Shown here piece by piece: positions 1 to 12,066 of a DNA stretch of 64,000 nt. The translations under genes and the position numbers were made by a program. This DNA is from Chaetomidium leptoderma. Taxonomy: Eukaryota; Ascomycota; Sordariomycetes; Sordariales; Chaetomiaceae. Positions within the stretch are counted from its first letter, which is position 1, and every line of letters begins with the position of its first letter. Location of the stretch: positions 50,361 through 114,360 of the forward strand of contig MU856919.1 of the NCBI GenBank assembly GCA_033296705.1. The letters are read 5' to 3'. The notes under the pieces were generated by a model. The model saw nothing but the letters and a program-made list of their open reading frames with translations. It was not told where the DNA came from and did no database searches.

Positions 1-78
1 TAAAAGACTCCTAACGCCTCTGCCCAACCCCAAACAGAAATTCTCAATTGTGACCCCAGGTCCTAGCTCTCTGAGTCA

Positions 79-1473
79 TCAATTCCATAGTGCATCACCG
101 TCCACCATCTGATTCCCCTCCTGTCCAGAACCAGCCCACATCGGCCTCTTCCTCCCATGCTCAAGAGGCGGCGTCGTCATCCACATGGCCGAGTCAAGGC
201 CTGGGCTCTCCTGCGAAACGAGAAACGGCCCGTCCTGCGTTGGTGATGTATCATAGGGCACCCGCTGGTGGACAGGGTTATTCCGCGGCGACATGAGCGG
301 CGGGCCGGGTTGCGGCGCTCGGGGCGAAGGGTGCGCCGGGAGCCCCGGTGTCATCCCCCCCCTCGGCGTGAATGCCGGGCTGAATCGGGGTGATGTAGAG
401 GGGGATGGGTACGGTAGCGAGATGATTCGTTTGTCAATCCGAGAACTTCGGTTGCGGCGATGTCGTCGGAGCCGTAGGGGCAGGGTGTTTGGCCGGATAG
501 AGGAGGAGGCCATGGGAGATGTTGTTGCCCAGGCAACGCCGAATGCCCTGCCGGCGGGGTAGACTGTGAGAATAAGGATTGCGAGGAGAACGAGAGTGTC
601 GTCGAGGAGAAATGCGGCGACTTGTGAGCCGGCGAAGGTGCTAGCCAAGCCGTTGGCAAAAATGGCTATCCGTACAGCTGTCCGGACTAGGAGCAGTGAC
701 GCAACCACCTGGATGCCTGGGACATTTTAGTATGCGGTCGTTTTCCGCTTGTCAAAAATAGGGGGGCATACATACCAATCATGAAATACTTGAATCGGCG
801 GGACAGGTAGACGAGTGAGTACCTGTCGTCGAGAATATAGCGGCGATGGGAAAGTTTGTATCGAAAATAGCGATATGTTCCTAGGAAGACAAGAAGGCTA
901 ACGGCTTGGATGGCAAGGCCGGTGAGGAGAATGTTCACCCCTTGGGAGACCTGCTCAGAGTGTCAGCAAAAAGCCGCTTCTAGATTGCTAGGAGTTGCAA
1001 ACCTCAGCGGCCGTAGAGGCGGTGGAGGCGAAACCTATCCCGACGGATTGGAACGCAAGGGTGAAAATGTCGAGGATGAAGAAGAGTATGTTCAGGTAGA
1101 CGGGGTCCGAGACAAGGCGGAACTCCTCGCCGTAGATGACCATGACATGGGGAAGCACTAGATTCGCAGCGGAGCCGATCAACACGGCGGCCCAGTGTGT
1201 GCCCATGAGATAGACGGCCGAATAGGCGTGACTAGTCGGATTGGCGACGAGGAAGATCTTGCCGACATGGCCCACAACCGCGACAAGAAGCGCGGCTAAG
1301 AGCAACAATGTGTGGCGAAGGGTTTTGTAGCGAAGGCCTGCATATATGACGGGAGGGACCAAGGCGGCGAAGGCAGCAAGCATGAAGGCATTGCCTGCTG
1401 GTGCGTTCCCGTAGGTCAGAGAGCCCGACGGAATAGGACACGCCTCTCCGGAGCAGTCTCCGACGGCCAGCAT
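79..1473 (-). CDS. RTA1-like seven-TM membrane protein
   Basis: Three exons, 1473-1003, 950-776 and 716-79, joined over GT-AG introns of 52 and 59 bases, give about 427 residues. Seven hydrophobic segments follow a short extracellular-type N-terminus, and the segment LDIFTLAFQSVGIG matches the conserved fourth-helix region of the fungal RTA1 family (lipid-translocating exporter-like, including Rta1, Rsb1 and Pug1). The last helices come from exon 3, followed by a tail of roughly 160 residues rich in Pro, Ser and Arg, longer than usual and probably cytosolic. RTA1 proteins are linked to resistance to toxic lipids or azoles and to phytosphingosine export, but the substrate cannot be read from sequence. 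The start was chosen because MLAVGDCSGEACP precedes helix 1 as in relatives. Family assignment is firm; the specific role is unknown. Confidence 0.85.
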
Positions 1474-3028
1474 GATACCGGGGGTATGGCGACGACGCCC
1501 TTTTCCCTCAACGTTGGCGGTAGGATAGACCCGGCATCAGTGGGACGTGGACTGGTAGCCGGCACGCCTGGACGTGGAGAGAACGAGAGCTTATTGAGAT
1601 GGACAGCCAGCGAAGACAGGGCAGGCGAGCGGTAGATATGCTCCTTACTCGCGGTGCGGGACATGTTTGCCAAGTGGTGGCCCCGACAGTCTGGCACCTA
1701 GGCGCCAGGGCGCTTAACATGCAGGGCAGGATGCGGGAGAGGACCAGGGGGTGGGGGGAGGAAGACGACGAGGACAACCGGCCACCGCTCCTCTCAAGCC
1801 TGCATCGGCCCGGTCTAGTTATGGCTGACCAGGGGCAGACTTGCCGGTGCAAAGCCTTACTACCCTCCGGACGAGAAGAGTCTCTATCATTGTAGAAGGC
1901 CTCGACACTGCCACACGACAGAACACCACAGGATTCGTGTCCAGCTTCGTCGGTCAATGACTGGAACGCCGATGTACAGATAGATGATGCTGGTATCCGA
2001 CGAAGTCAGACTGGAAAGCAGATAATGCGCGCAACCGCGACTAAGCCTCCCTAGGTCCTTTTGACACTTTCCAGCGGACAGCCTTGTCGTTGGCGGCCGG
2101 GTCGGGAGTCGTCGCTGGATTCTGTGGTTCAACACACCGTTGCCGATCTTCCCTCGCCAAAGCGTGCAGGCTACGGCGCGCCACATCAACATTCGATTGG
2201 CCATCTGTGAGGCAGTGATAGTGCTGTTGGTTGTTGGTCCGCGACCGCCACCACGCACTCCATTCCATAGCCAATCGGGAGCGCGTTTCCAGTCAAGGAT
2301 GATTAAGGTCGACGGGGTCGACCGTCGTCGGCAGAACAAACCCTGTCCGGGAACTGCAGTCTACACAGTATGCAAGAACACTGTGGGAGAACTCCCCGAT
2401 CTGCTCAGATACCATCACGCTGATCCCCAAATGCAACCGACTCGACTCACTCGGGTCCGCTGAACACAGGATGACAATTGTCTTGAACATGTGGTGAAAG
2501 TTGAAATCGACGGTAAATTTAGTAGGTAATTAAGGAGCTTTGAACGTAGAGCAGCTTGCTTCCGAGGCAATATGAGCAGCACGGATAGTGGGGAGATGGA
2601 GGTGTGGTGACAAAGAGGAGCGTTGAACATTGAACAGTTGAAGTTGAAGGACGCGGGCTTCGGGCCATGCAACTCTGCCAAGAGAGGACAAGCTCGGGAA
2701 ATCGCCTCATCCTCACAGTGCTGGGCACTGTGCCACAGAGCTTCAAGTTGTCACCAACATGCAGCAGCTGCAGCCAGGGTTGCAGGCAGGAACAACACGA
2801 ATCGAGACCGGACCAAGGCAGAATAAAACTGGGAACGGACAGAACGAGCAACAACGCGAAAAAAAAAGAGAAAAAAAAAGAGAAAAAACCTGGTTCATTT
2901 CCTGAAACAGGAAGACGTCAAGAAAACCAACCAATGTCTCGGACGCCAAACACATCCTTTTCTGTGATCGGCTGACAGCAAACATCAAAGCCGATCAAGA
3001 GAGGGCGGGTGGCTTGCCAGTCTGCGTC
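1474..3028. other. Intergenic, no gene recognised
   Basis: This spacer lies between the divergent RTA1-like and lipase genes and must hold both promoters. Short open frames occur on both strands but none shows a domain or plausible splicing. A purine-rich, A-tract stretch (AAAAAAAGAGAAAAAAAAAGAG-like) occurs near 2860-2890. Confidence 0.5.
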
Positions 3029-4170
3029 ATGAGCTGGCCCAACCTTGTCGCATTCATCCGCGCTCATGCAGGACATCAGACGATATGTCGGTCTGCAGGT
3101 CCGAAGCGGCACTTCGGCGCCTATGCACCGCTTTGCCGCCATCTCGCACCAACAGACGCGCGGATCAAGGGGTTGGGCAAGGAGATAGCCGACGAATACG
3201 CCCTGCTCAGAGACAGCTACCGTATGGTTCCCCCAGAGGATCCCCCCAGTTGCATGTGGACTCGTGTGTCGGTTCGAGGCTGACACGTTGCGCCATAGAA
3301 GCTCCCAAACATCCTATTGTGCTTGCCCACGGCCTGCTGGGGTTCGCTGAGCTGAAGCTGGCCGGGTCCTACCTACCCAGCATCCACTATTGGCGCGGCA
3401 TCCGCGAAGCCCTCAGTGCTAACCATGCCGAAGTCATCACCGCCTCGGTACCTCCAAGCGGCTCCATCGAGAAGCGGGCCGCCAAGCTGGCCGAAGACAT
3501 TGAAGCGCAAGCCCACGGCAAGAGCGTCAACATTGTGGCCCACAGCATGGGTGGCCTGGATGCCCGGTACATGATCTCGCAGCTCAAGCCTACTAGCGTC
3601 AACGTCAAGTCTCTGATCACCGTCGCCACCCCGCATCACGGCAGCCCTTTCGCCGACTACCTAATTGACGGCATCGGGCCGCACTACCTGCCTCGCCTGT
3701 ACCATCTATGGGAGCAGACGACGGGCTGGGAGCCCAGCGCCTTTGCTCAGCTGACGACAAAGTACATGGCCGAGGAGTTTAACCCGAAGACGCCCGACGA
3801 CCCGACCGTGCGTTACTTTTCGTACGGTGCCATGGTCAAGCATAAACCGCCGCTGCTGAGCCCGTTCCGTCACTCTCACCACGTAATTGAACAACACGAG
3901 GGGCCAAACGACGGTCTGGTCAGCGTCGAGAGCAGCAAATGGGGCACGTACAAGGGGACACTGCTCGGTGTCAACCATCTCGACTTGATCAACTGGAGCA
4001 ACAGGCTTCGATTTACCGTACAGAAGTGGATGGGCCGACCGCCATCGTAAGTCAGATCACGTCTCGTCGTCTCGGTTCTAGGCTATTCTAACGCGGTCTC
4101 CCTTCAAAGGTTCAACGCAGTGGCCTTCTATCTCGACATTGGTGATATGCTCGCCAAGGAAGGGCTCTAA
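3029..4170 (+). CDS. TGL2-like triacylglycerol lipase
   Basis: Exons 3029-3221, 3299-4046 and 4110-4170 give about 333 residues. Splicing joins ...LLRDSYQ to APKHPIVLAHGLLGF, the first strand and oxyanion region of an alpha/beta-hydrolase. The nucleophile elbow is AHSMGG (G-H-S-x-G type with Ala at the first position). The expected acid (GPNDGLVSVESS) and His (GVNHLDLINW) follow in order. This arrangement matches fungal lipases related to yeast Tgl2, a mitochondrial tri/diacylglycerol lipase. The basic, hydroxylated N-terminus could be a mitochondrial presequence, but no cleavage site is obvious. The last exon encodes only FNAVAFYLDIGDMLAKEGL. The start is the first ATG in the exon 1 frame; an additional upstream exon cannot be excluded. 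Confidence 0.82.
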
Positions 4171-6976
4171 GCTGAGGCAGGCTCTTTATGAGTGAAACCC
4201 TCATGACTCCTAGTCCATTCGGACCACTCGACACCGGTTGACTCCCTGCCAATGTTTGCCCTTTCCGGTTGCATGCTGCGAGGCTTCCTTGGATACCTGC
4301 TTTAGAGCAGGGCCTGCGTTCAAGGTGCGAGGTCGGTTAGTGGTGTGAACGGTAGGACACGTACCACCGTTTGCCATGCTCCGCGCATGGCGGCCGCATT
4401 CGAGTAACTTCACCTGGCCCGACTTAGGGGCGGTTATAGCCGAAACAAATTGGCTACATGTTTCTCTTCGAGAGCTCGCGAGGTGTGGAAGGAGAGGGGG
4501 CGCCGGCACCACGAGACGGCGTGGTATGTGGCCCCTTCCTTCCCTTGTTTCCCTGCCTCCTCTGCTGGCAAGCGGGCCAGCCACTAGGGTGGATGAGAAA
4601 CAACATTTCCCCCTGTACCGCTTGAAACGCCTTTCAACCTGCGGTACCCGGAGGGTCTGGAACCACAGACACGCGGTGGCTTTGAGGGCTAAGCGCAAAC
4701 TCCATAGCACCGTTTCACGGCATACGGCTGGCGCTCTCTCGGGAATCGTCCTACCTGACAAGACGAAGCACGCGGTTCCTGTCCTGATCGGGTTTGGAGA
4801 CACTCCGAACTCGCAATAGTGCCGGCACACAAGAACCACGCATGGCGGTTGCCAGTTTTGGGCGGAAAAAACCCGGCCTTGTGACGTCGACGAAGCGCCA
4901 ATCAACCGCAGACAGACAGACGTCAATCTTGAAACTACGGGCACGACGGTTTTGGATGTGTTCCTGCTCCTACATCTGTTGATTGGCTGTTTCGTGGTAA
5001 AAGTTCGGGCGGATGAACGGCCTCCTGTTCTCTATCAAACGGACGGCTCTGCGGCTAGGAGTGCTGCATCCTGCATGTGGCTGCGCACAACACATACTGG
5101 TTGAGACTTTGCAGTGCACACTGCAGTTTTCCCCCAAAGCATCACAGCATCGAGTTTCGGCAGTGATCAGCCAGGCACCGGCCGGCGTGGCCCACGATTG
5201 GTGGTTGACCTCCTTCCTGTTCCGGCGCCAGCCACCCAAGAGGTCACGGATATCTGTCAGGGGACTCGGCTTGAACGTGAGCAACTTGAACCCCAGACCT
5301 CTTCTAGCCACCTTCACGGTCGACCAGATTTCAAGTTTGACACGAAGTTGCCATGAACGAATCCGGAGGCGAAGTGGGAGCTACACGGGCTGGCTGGTAG
5401 GCTTGGCAGAACGACTTTGTGTTGCAGAAACTGGTGCCGAACATAAAATCTCGCTTCTATGTCAGAGCACCGCATACTGAATACACATCGTATTGGCAGA
5501 CGGTGTCGGCGTTATTAACGTGCTACTGTCTCGGCCCGCTGACTTACCTTGCTTCTCCCGTGGACATACATCTCATGTCTGACACGTGGTGTATGTACTG
5601 TATTCCGTGCGGAGAGGTTCTGTGAAGGCGGGGTCTGTGCAGGTGATCTGCTTGGATCGTCACGCGCTTTCCCTCTAGCGGAATAGCGCGGCGCTGTGCA
5701 GGGGCTTGATCACGGCCCCTGTTGCAGCTTTTTTGGTGGTGGTTCTCAGCTACCTTATCATCCCTCCCCTGAGCCCCCGGGCCTGGCGAGAGTCCAACAA
5801 GCTCACAACTCCGGCCGCACAACGGCAAGACATATCGACTCTGTTCTTTGTTTGTTTTGGAGCTTTTTTAAAGACCACCTCAGTACACAGTATTATCCAC
5901 ATGTCTCTCCATGTTTCGGATTCCGCGCCCTCTCCTGCAGCCCTCCCCCAAAGCACTGGCAGCCGACTCCCGGACCCGCTCCCCACGGCTGCATCTCCGG
6001 ATGGCTTTCTCATCCGAGGGGTGGTTACGGGCCGCTGCTTTCGGCTGCCGCCGGGCCCACAATCCGGGGACATGCTCCGCCGACCTCCGTCGTCATCCCG
6101 CGTCGCTAGGGAACCCGGGCCCTTCAACGCCCCTGGGTGAAGATGACCGTGGTGGTGATGTACGGGCGCGCCTTTGAACTTCTTGAGATTGGGCCTATTC
6201 CCGCCTTGGCAGGTCATCTGGTCCGCCGCCGGAATGTATCCAGGTGTGCCCGGAACCCCTCAGCAGCCCCATCCCTTGTGGCATGCGCGTGGTCATGCCA
6301 CTGCATATTTCAATAGACGCCTTGGCATGGCATGGGACACACAAGCTCCGTCCCTTGTCCCACATCATGCGCCCACGCCCTGAAGCCCATGAGCAGGTCC
6401 CGCGCCTACCGCAAGACACCCATGGATAGAGCTCCCACGCGCGGATACTACACGGTAGTGTCAAGTATTCTGTACTCGACATATCTTGTCCGGAATGCGA
6501 CCTTTCAAGACGCGTTGCAATCGCCAAAGTACAATGTCTAGCTGCCTCACCACCTTCTTCTTTTAGAGACCCCTTGACCTCCGCAGGGTTGCCTTTGGAT
6601 GAACAGTACCTCAGATCGCAAGGGTGCCCATCACGACCCATTGCCCACGAGTTACTGCTGTATCACTGCTGGTGAGTTTCATCCCATCTGCTTGTGCCTG
6701 TCCTTGTGCTGCTTCCCAATGCCGCTGCCCGCCTACAAAACCCCCCGGTCTCCCGATCCGGCCCTTCCCACTTAGACCTCTCGGATCTCCACCAGCCGGG
6801 AAGCTTGTGTATCTCGGCCGTTACGGAGACCTTCTCGGTGTTTCGTTGCAAATCATATCTTTAGTTCCAGCATATTGGGAGCCTTGAATCTCTATATCTT
6901 TAGTTTCTCCCCTAAATCCCTTTTCCTCACCACCACCACCCTCCCGCCCTAGCACGTTTTTGTTGCCTTGAAAAAG
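4171..6976. other. Long intergenic region, no gene recognised
   Basis: About 2.8 kb between the lipase and the glutaminase-like gene. It has several frames of 100-240 codons on both strands (for example on the minus strand at 4210-4944 and on the plus strand at 5706-6140), but their residues are Arg/Pro/Ser-rich, show no domain and overlap one another. The final 100 bases are C/T-rich, as in many fungal core promoters and leaders. Confidence 0.45.
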
Positions 6977-9483
6977 ATGCGCTTCCTAACGATACTGGCC
7001 TCTCTGGCAGCCATGACTGCCAACCTTGTTGCCGCCGCGCCGGCCTTCACACCAGCGAGACCTCCGGCAGTCCCCCTAGCCGTGAGATCACCGTACCTGA
7101 ACGCCTGGCTTCAGGGCGGCTCTGGGGCTATTCTTCCCGGGTCCTGGCCCCGGCATTGGACGTAGGAACCCCTCCTCCCCGCGTATTTGCTAGATGGTTG
7201 ACTCTGGTCATAGAGGCAATATCTTGGGCTGGCAAGGTTTAGTGGCAGTCGATGGAGTGGCCTATAACTGGATGGGGGGAGCACCGGGCCCATCTCACGT
7301 GAACCAGGTGTCACTCGAGTATACATCGACCAAGAGCATCTTCACTTTCGACGTCGCTGGAAAGGTGATCATGACCGTCACCTTCCTGTCGCCTGTTTAC
7401 CCAGACGACATGGCGAGACAGTCCCAGCAGTTTTCCTACATTTCTATCAAGGCCAGGTCCTCTGACGGGACACCGCACAGCGTCCAGGCCTACATGGATG
7501 TCTCTGGGGGTATGTACATACCTCTCTCTATCTGCTCTTCCTTCTTCGAATTTTGGCCCTGTCCATTTGCTAACGGCACGTACAGAATGGGCCAGCGGGG
7601 ACAACTCTCAGGTTGTCGAGTGGGAATACGGCACCTCTGGGGATATTATTTACCACAGGTTTTCCCGTCAAACCCAGGAGGAGTTCAGGGAGTCGAGCGA
7701 GATTGCCAGTTGGGGCAACTGGTATCTGGCCACTCGTTCCGACAGCGGTGTAAGTCTCCCGGATTACGTTTGGGAACAACTGGCTGGTTACCTGGGAAAA
7801 GTCTAGAGTCTGACACGACGTATTTGGACAGTTGACCTGGCAGATTGGCCAAGACACGGCGGTGCGAGGTCAGTTCGCAAACAATAAGCTTCTTGCCAAC
7901 ACAAAGGAGTCGAACTTCAGGCCAGTGAGCGAGGAATGGTGAGTTGGACTTGCGTGATTGGCCATGGGACTAAGAAGAACCTGAAGCTGACCATCTCCGA
8001 GGCCGGTATTCGCATTCTCCCACGATCTGGGTAATGTGGAGGGGGGCGATGTGGAGAGAGTTTTCACCCTTGGCATTGTCCAGGACCAAGTCATCAACTT
8101 TGCTGGCCAGAGCGGCGAGCTAGCACCGGTGCCAGGGCTTTGGTCGTCGTATTATACGGATGACATCTCGGCCCTGGTCGCTTTCTACAACGACTACCAG
8201 CACGCCTGTGAAGCGTCTTCGGCTCTCGACCAGCGAATTCAGAGTGACTCTGAGAAGGCCGCCGGAAAGGATTACGCCGTCGTCACCACACTTGCTGTTC
8301 GCCAGACCTTTGGCGCGCTGCAGTATGCCGGCACCCCCTCGAAGCCGTACATCTTTCTCAAAGAGATCAGCTCCAACAGCGACATCCAGACGGTCGACGT
8401 CATCTTTCCAGCGTACCCGATTTTCATGTATCTGAACGCGACGCTCGGAAGATACCTGCTTGACCCGCTGTTCGAGAACCAGGAGAGCGGAGCGTATCCC
8501 AACGCCTACGCGGAACATGATCTCGGAACCTTTCCAGTGGCCAAGGGCTACCCAGGCGGAAACGACGAGGCCATGCCACTGGAGGAGTGCGGTAACATGA
8601 TTATCATGACGCTGGCATACGCTCAGCGTACCGGTGACACCGCTTACCTCTCGGCCCACTACCCAAGACTGTCTCAATGGGCTCAGTTTCTGGTAGAGGA
8701 GTCTCTGATCCCCGCGGATCAGCTTAGCACCGATGATTTTGCAGGGACGCTGGCGTGAGTCATTTCCCCTCTTCAAAACAGTTGCATTCGGGTGCTAATA
8801 AACGCCATCCTGCAGCAACCAGACCAACCTGGCCATTAAGGGCATCATAGGGCTCAAAGCCATGTCTCAGATCGCTCATCTGACCAGCAACGATGACCCA
8901 TTCGGGGAGATTGCCGACCGGTATCTGCAGGGCTGGAAAGAACTGGGCATCAACTACCAGGCAAACCCACCTCACACGACGTTGAGTTACGGAGACAACG
9001 ATAGCCATGGTAAATACGCACCCCTTACCCCTTACCCCTTACCCCTTACCCCTTACCCCTTACCCCTTACCCCTTGCCCCTTACCACCCACCATACCCGG
9101 GTTAGGAGACTAACCTTTCTCGCCCAGGCCTCCTCTACAACATCTACGCCGACAAACTGCTCAACCTCAACTTCATCGACCAGTCCATCTTTGACATGCA
9201 GAGCCACTTCTACCCGACGGTCGCCAACGAGTTCGGCGTGCCCCTCGACACGCGACACAGCTGGACCAAGTCGGACTGGGAGATGTTTGCGGCGGCCGTC
9301 GCGAGCGAGTCGACGCGGGACATGTTCATCTCCAAGCTGGCGCGCTGGGTCGGGGCGACGTCTTCGGACCGGGCCATGACGGACCTGTACGATTCGCAGA
9401 CGGGCGGGTTCCCGGCGAACGGGCCGTATTTTGTTGCGCGGCCGGTGATGGGGGGCATGTTTGCCCTGCTGGCGTTGCGCTAA
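6977..9483 (+). CDS. Secreted glutaminase A (GtaA)-type protein
   Basis: Seven exons (6977-7161, 7214-7509, 7586-7749, 7832-7938, 8002-8754, 8816-9009, 9128-9483) give about 684 residues, the usual family length. An N-terminal signal peptide (MRFLTILASLAAMTANLVAAA) is followed by SPYLNAWL and NWMGGAPG, then a long catalytic-type region (DUF5127/DUF4965/DUF1793 architecture) with YPGGNDEAMPLEECGNM and the closing GPYFVARPVMGGMFALLAL. Aspergillus GtaA, the characterised member, hydrolyses extracellular glutamine to glutamate; other members are uncharacterised, so substrate here is inferred. All six introns are GT-AG and keep frame. Intron 6 (9010-9127) is twice as long as the others because of a CCCCTTA tandem array. 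The ATG at 6977 is preferred because it directly begins the signal peptide. Confidence 0.87.
9021..9083 (+). repeat. Telomere-like CCCCTTA tandem array in intron
   Basis: Nine consecutive 7-base units: eight exact CCCCTTA and one CCCCTTG (eighth unit). The array lies inside intron 6 of the glutaminase-like gene, between the donor GTAAAT and the acceptor at 9127. It resembles, but differs from, the usual fungal telomere unit CCCTAA. Confidence 0.95.
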
Positions 9484-10582
9484 CCAAAGTGTGCGAATGA
9501 ATCGGGTTGTTTGTTTGCACTCATCATTTGCTGGTTTTGAAGCAGCTTTCTTTACATCGATGCTTTGGGAAGCGACAAGGTCAGAAGGATCCCTAATTAA
9601 CGGTTCTCTTAGCAAGGTAACTAGTTACTCGTCTCTTCCTCGGATAGGAATGACAATAGCCATTGGAGCATATCTTTGAACTGGATGGATCGCATGCTTC
9701 CAGCCTCCACTGTTGATCTTACAGCGACAGCTCGTTACGAATACTTTGCAGTCACTGCCCGTCGGTCAGGTCGTGTGTCGTTGCGCATGTCATGGCAAAG
9801 CATACAAGGGCATCCCGCAGAGAGCCCATTACCTAGCCACCCGACAGAACCAGTCTCCATGGAAACATAGGTATCTGGCTCACAAGTGGCCAGTGGGACG
9901 GTTGTGGTTCGATGACTGGCGGTTCGATATTGCGGGTGACTCAACATCAAGCGGAATTGCGGATGGAGAGCGGCGGCTGGTGTGCGCAAGGATCATTAAC
10001 TAAACGAACCGGGCGGCCCATCTGCCGGCCAAGATTTGAAAGTACCACAGTAACTAAGGGATCTCTCCAGCAACCGCATGAATTTCATCTCGCCAGCAAA
10101 ACAACCCAGGAAATAACGTCAACAGTGAGTCTGGGAAGAAAAACAAAAACATAATGTACAAGTAACCAACATCATAAAACAATGCGTGCTCTCAAAAATC
10201 CCACTTTCCCCTCTTTTCCAAACGAAACAAACTTGATTCCTAACATACATCGCTGCTGGTTTCGGGTCCAAGTGTTAGTGAACAACCACTGAGAGCTCGC
10301 GAGGGCAGAACGGGCCGCAGTGACGAACCTAACTCCACCTCCGCCTGCAACCACTGACCATCCATCCACCCCACTTCCGCACCTTGAGAACTGCATCTTG
10401 CCCCTCACGAAAGTCAATAAACGCCAACCACTGCGCAACACCCAGGTCTACGAATTCAGCCATTTCAGCACTGCGGCGCTCTTTCCAGCGACCTTTGTTT
10501 GCAACCATCAGACAACTCGAGGGTCGAATTGACCGCCGCTCGACCGATCAATCGTGCACGAGCCTTTGGGAAGGCCGCAGCC
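9484..10582. other. Intergenic, no gene recognised
   Basis: Separates two genes on the plus strand: it holds the 3' end of the glutaminase-like gene and the promoter and leader of the endosulfine gene. The part before 10583 is C- and A-rich. No coding or RNA gene was recognised. Confidence 0.45.
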
Positions 10583-11215
10583 ATGAACCCTCTCCAGGCA
10601 AAGAAGATTGACGTCAAGGTGAGTTGCGCTCTTTTCTCTACTACTCCCGGAAAGCGAGGAAGCTTGGAAACTTGTGGTGCGGTAGAAGAAGATGCCTCCA
10701 TTCCTGCCTTCAGCTTCTCCCTAGGGGCTATTGCTGACACCGGTCCAACCCCGCAGTCCCTCTCACCCGAGGAGCAGCGGCTCTTCCGGCTGTATGGAAA
10801 ACTGCCCAACCGCAGCGAACACTTCGCCAAGCACCTCAAGGAGCGCAAGTACTTTGATAGCGGCGACTATGCCATGAGCAAGGCCGGAAAGGGCGACAGC
10901 GTCGACACGGGCGCCGTCGGCAGCCAGCACCCCCTCCCCGAGAACATCCCACACCTCTCGAGCCCCGTCAGCGGGCCCAACGGCATTGGCAGCATGTTGC
11001 ACCCCCATCACCATCACCAGCACCACGCCGGCATGCAGGCCGGGAGCCCCGTCAAGGAGAGCAGCTTCCTGAACCGCGAGACCAGCGCCGCGGATGTCGA
11101 GGCCGCCGCCGCCGCCACCTCCGGCACCACCACCACCACCGCCACCGACGAACAGAAGCCGCAGCCCGCCGATACTACCGAAGGCCAGCAACAAGAAATC
11201 CCCGTCCGGCAGTGA
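10583..11215 (+). CDS. Endosulfine / Igo-type PP2A inhibitor
   Basis: Two exons, 10583-10618 (12 codons) and 10757-11215, give about 164 residues. The central block SLSPEEQRLFRLYGKLPNRS, followed by KYFDSGDYAMSKAGK, is the endosulfine/ARPP-19 signature. Ser47 in FDSGDY is the site that Greatwall/Rim15-type kinases phosphorylate, turning the protein into an inhibitor of PP2A-B55. In yeast Igo1/Igo2 this protects mRNAs at entry into quiescence. The tail is low complexity: a His cluster (HPHHHHQHH), Ala and Thr runs and Gln-rich sequence, probably disordered. The 138-base intron falls immediately before the conserved block. The family call is strong; the quiescence role is transferred from yeast. 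Confidence 0.9.
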   Translation: MNPLQAKKIDVKVSCALFSTTPGKRGSLETCGAVEEDASIPAFSFSLGAIADTGPTPQSLSPEEQRLFRLYGKLPNRSEHFAKHLKERKYFDSGDYAMSKAGKGDSVDTGAVGSQHPLPENIPHLSSPVSGPNGIGSMLHPHHHHQHHAGMQAGSPVKESSFLNRETSAADVEAAAAATSGTTTTTATDEQKPQPADTTEGQQQEIPVRQ

Positions 11216-12066
11216 GCCATGCGCGGCTGAAAACATATCAACTCGCGGCTGCCTTTTGGTTGAAAGCTGCTCTACACTCGGATAACTAGGCTGTTTTTAC
11301 GCCTTTCTTGCTACGGATGGGCCTTGTTTTTTTTCCACCAGCAAATCGGACACTCTGACTGAGACTTAACGAGACTACGAAAAACGATTGGGGCGTTGGG
11401 TTAGGTTGCTTCTCCCACATGATGATGACAAAGGGAGGATCGCGGGGATTACGGGAACCGGGCTGGAAACTGCCTTTGCCTTTTTGTACTTATCCCGTCC
11501 TTGGCACGGGTTCATGATGGCTTCCATCCATCCTTCCCGCCAGCGAACCGGTACCGATCATTTCTCAGCCCACCGCTCGCTCTTCCCCACTCATGCGTTT
11601 CACAATGGTTTGGGAGGTTCAGAGGCATCGAGAGCACTCAAGTCGCGGAAACGGACGGTCCTCTCGAGTGTGAGACTGTGAAATGGCGAGAGCGAGAGCG
11701 GAAACCGCGTCGGATATGGAAGGATTAACGTCAGATTGGTTTTCTTCTTTCTGCTCTTCTTCTTCTTTGCTCTGTATTACAAGTAGGCTTCCTTTGGTTG
11801 GTACCTTAGCACGTAAATGGATTTTATGGGCAACATTTGCTGGTAAGACCTGACCTTGATGGACCCCGCCAGACGATGCTCTCTTCAATCCGTTGCTTTC
11901 GGGCGGCCAATTAGCTACCTGTAAGTGCAGTCGACATAGGTACTCCGCCTGGGACTGTGTATCCCTTTTCCGGTGCCGGCGTCACAGCCCACCCCATTCT
12001 GGCGGCCCAACGCCTGCCATGTGGGTAGTCAGAAACGACCCGCTTTTGGGCAGCGACGAAAGCCCC
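11216..12066. other. Intergenic between convergent genes
   Basis: The 3' ends of the endosulfine gene (+) and MYG1 gene (-) face each other here. Short frames are present but none is recognisable. A T/C-rich stretch occurs near 11740-11770. Confidence 0.45.

Noticed and set aside
4210..4944. 244-codon frame on the minus strand after the lipase gene
   Set aside because: No domain, overlaps other open frames on the plus strand, and no credible start context or splicing partners.
9021..9083. CCCCTTA array as an actual telomere or chromosome end
   Set aside because: It sits inside an intron of an intact gene with coding exons on both sides, so it is interstitial.
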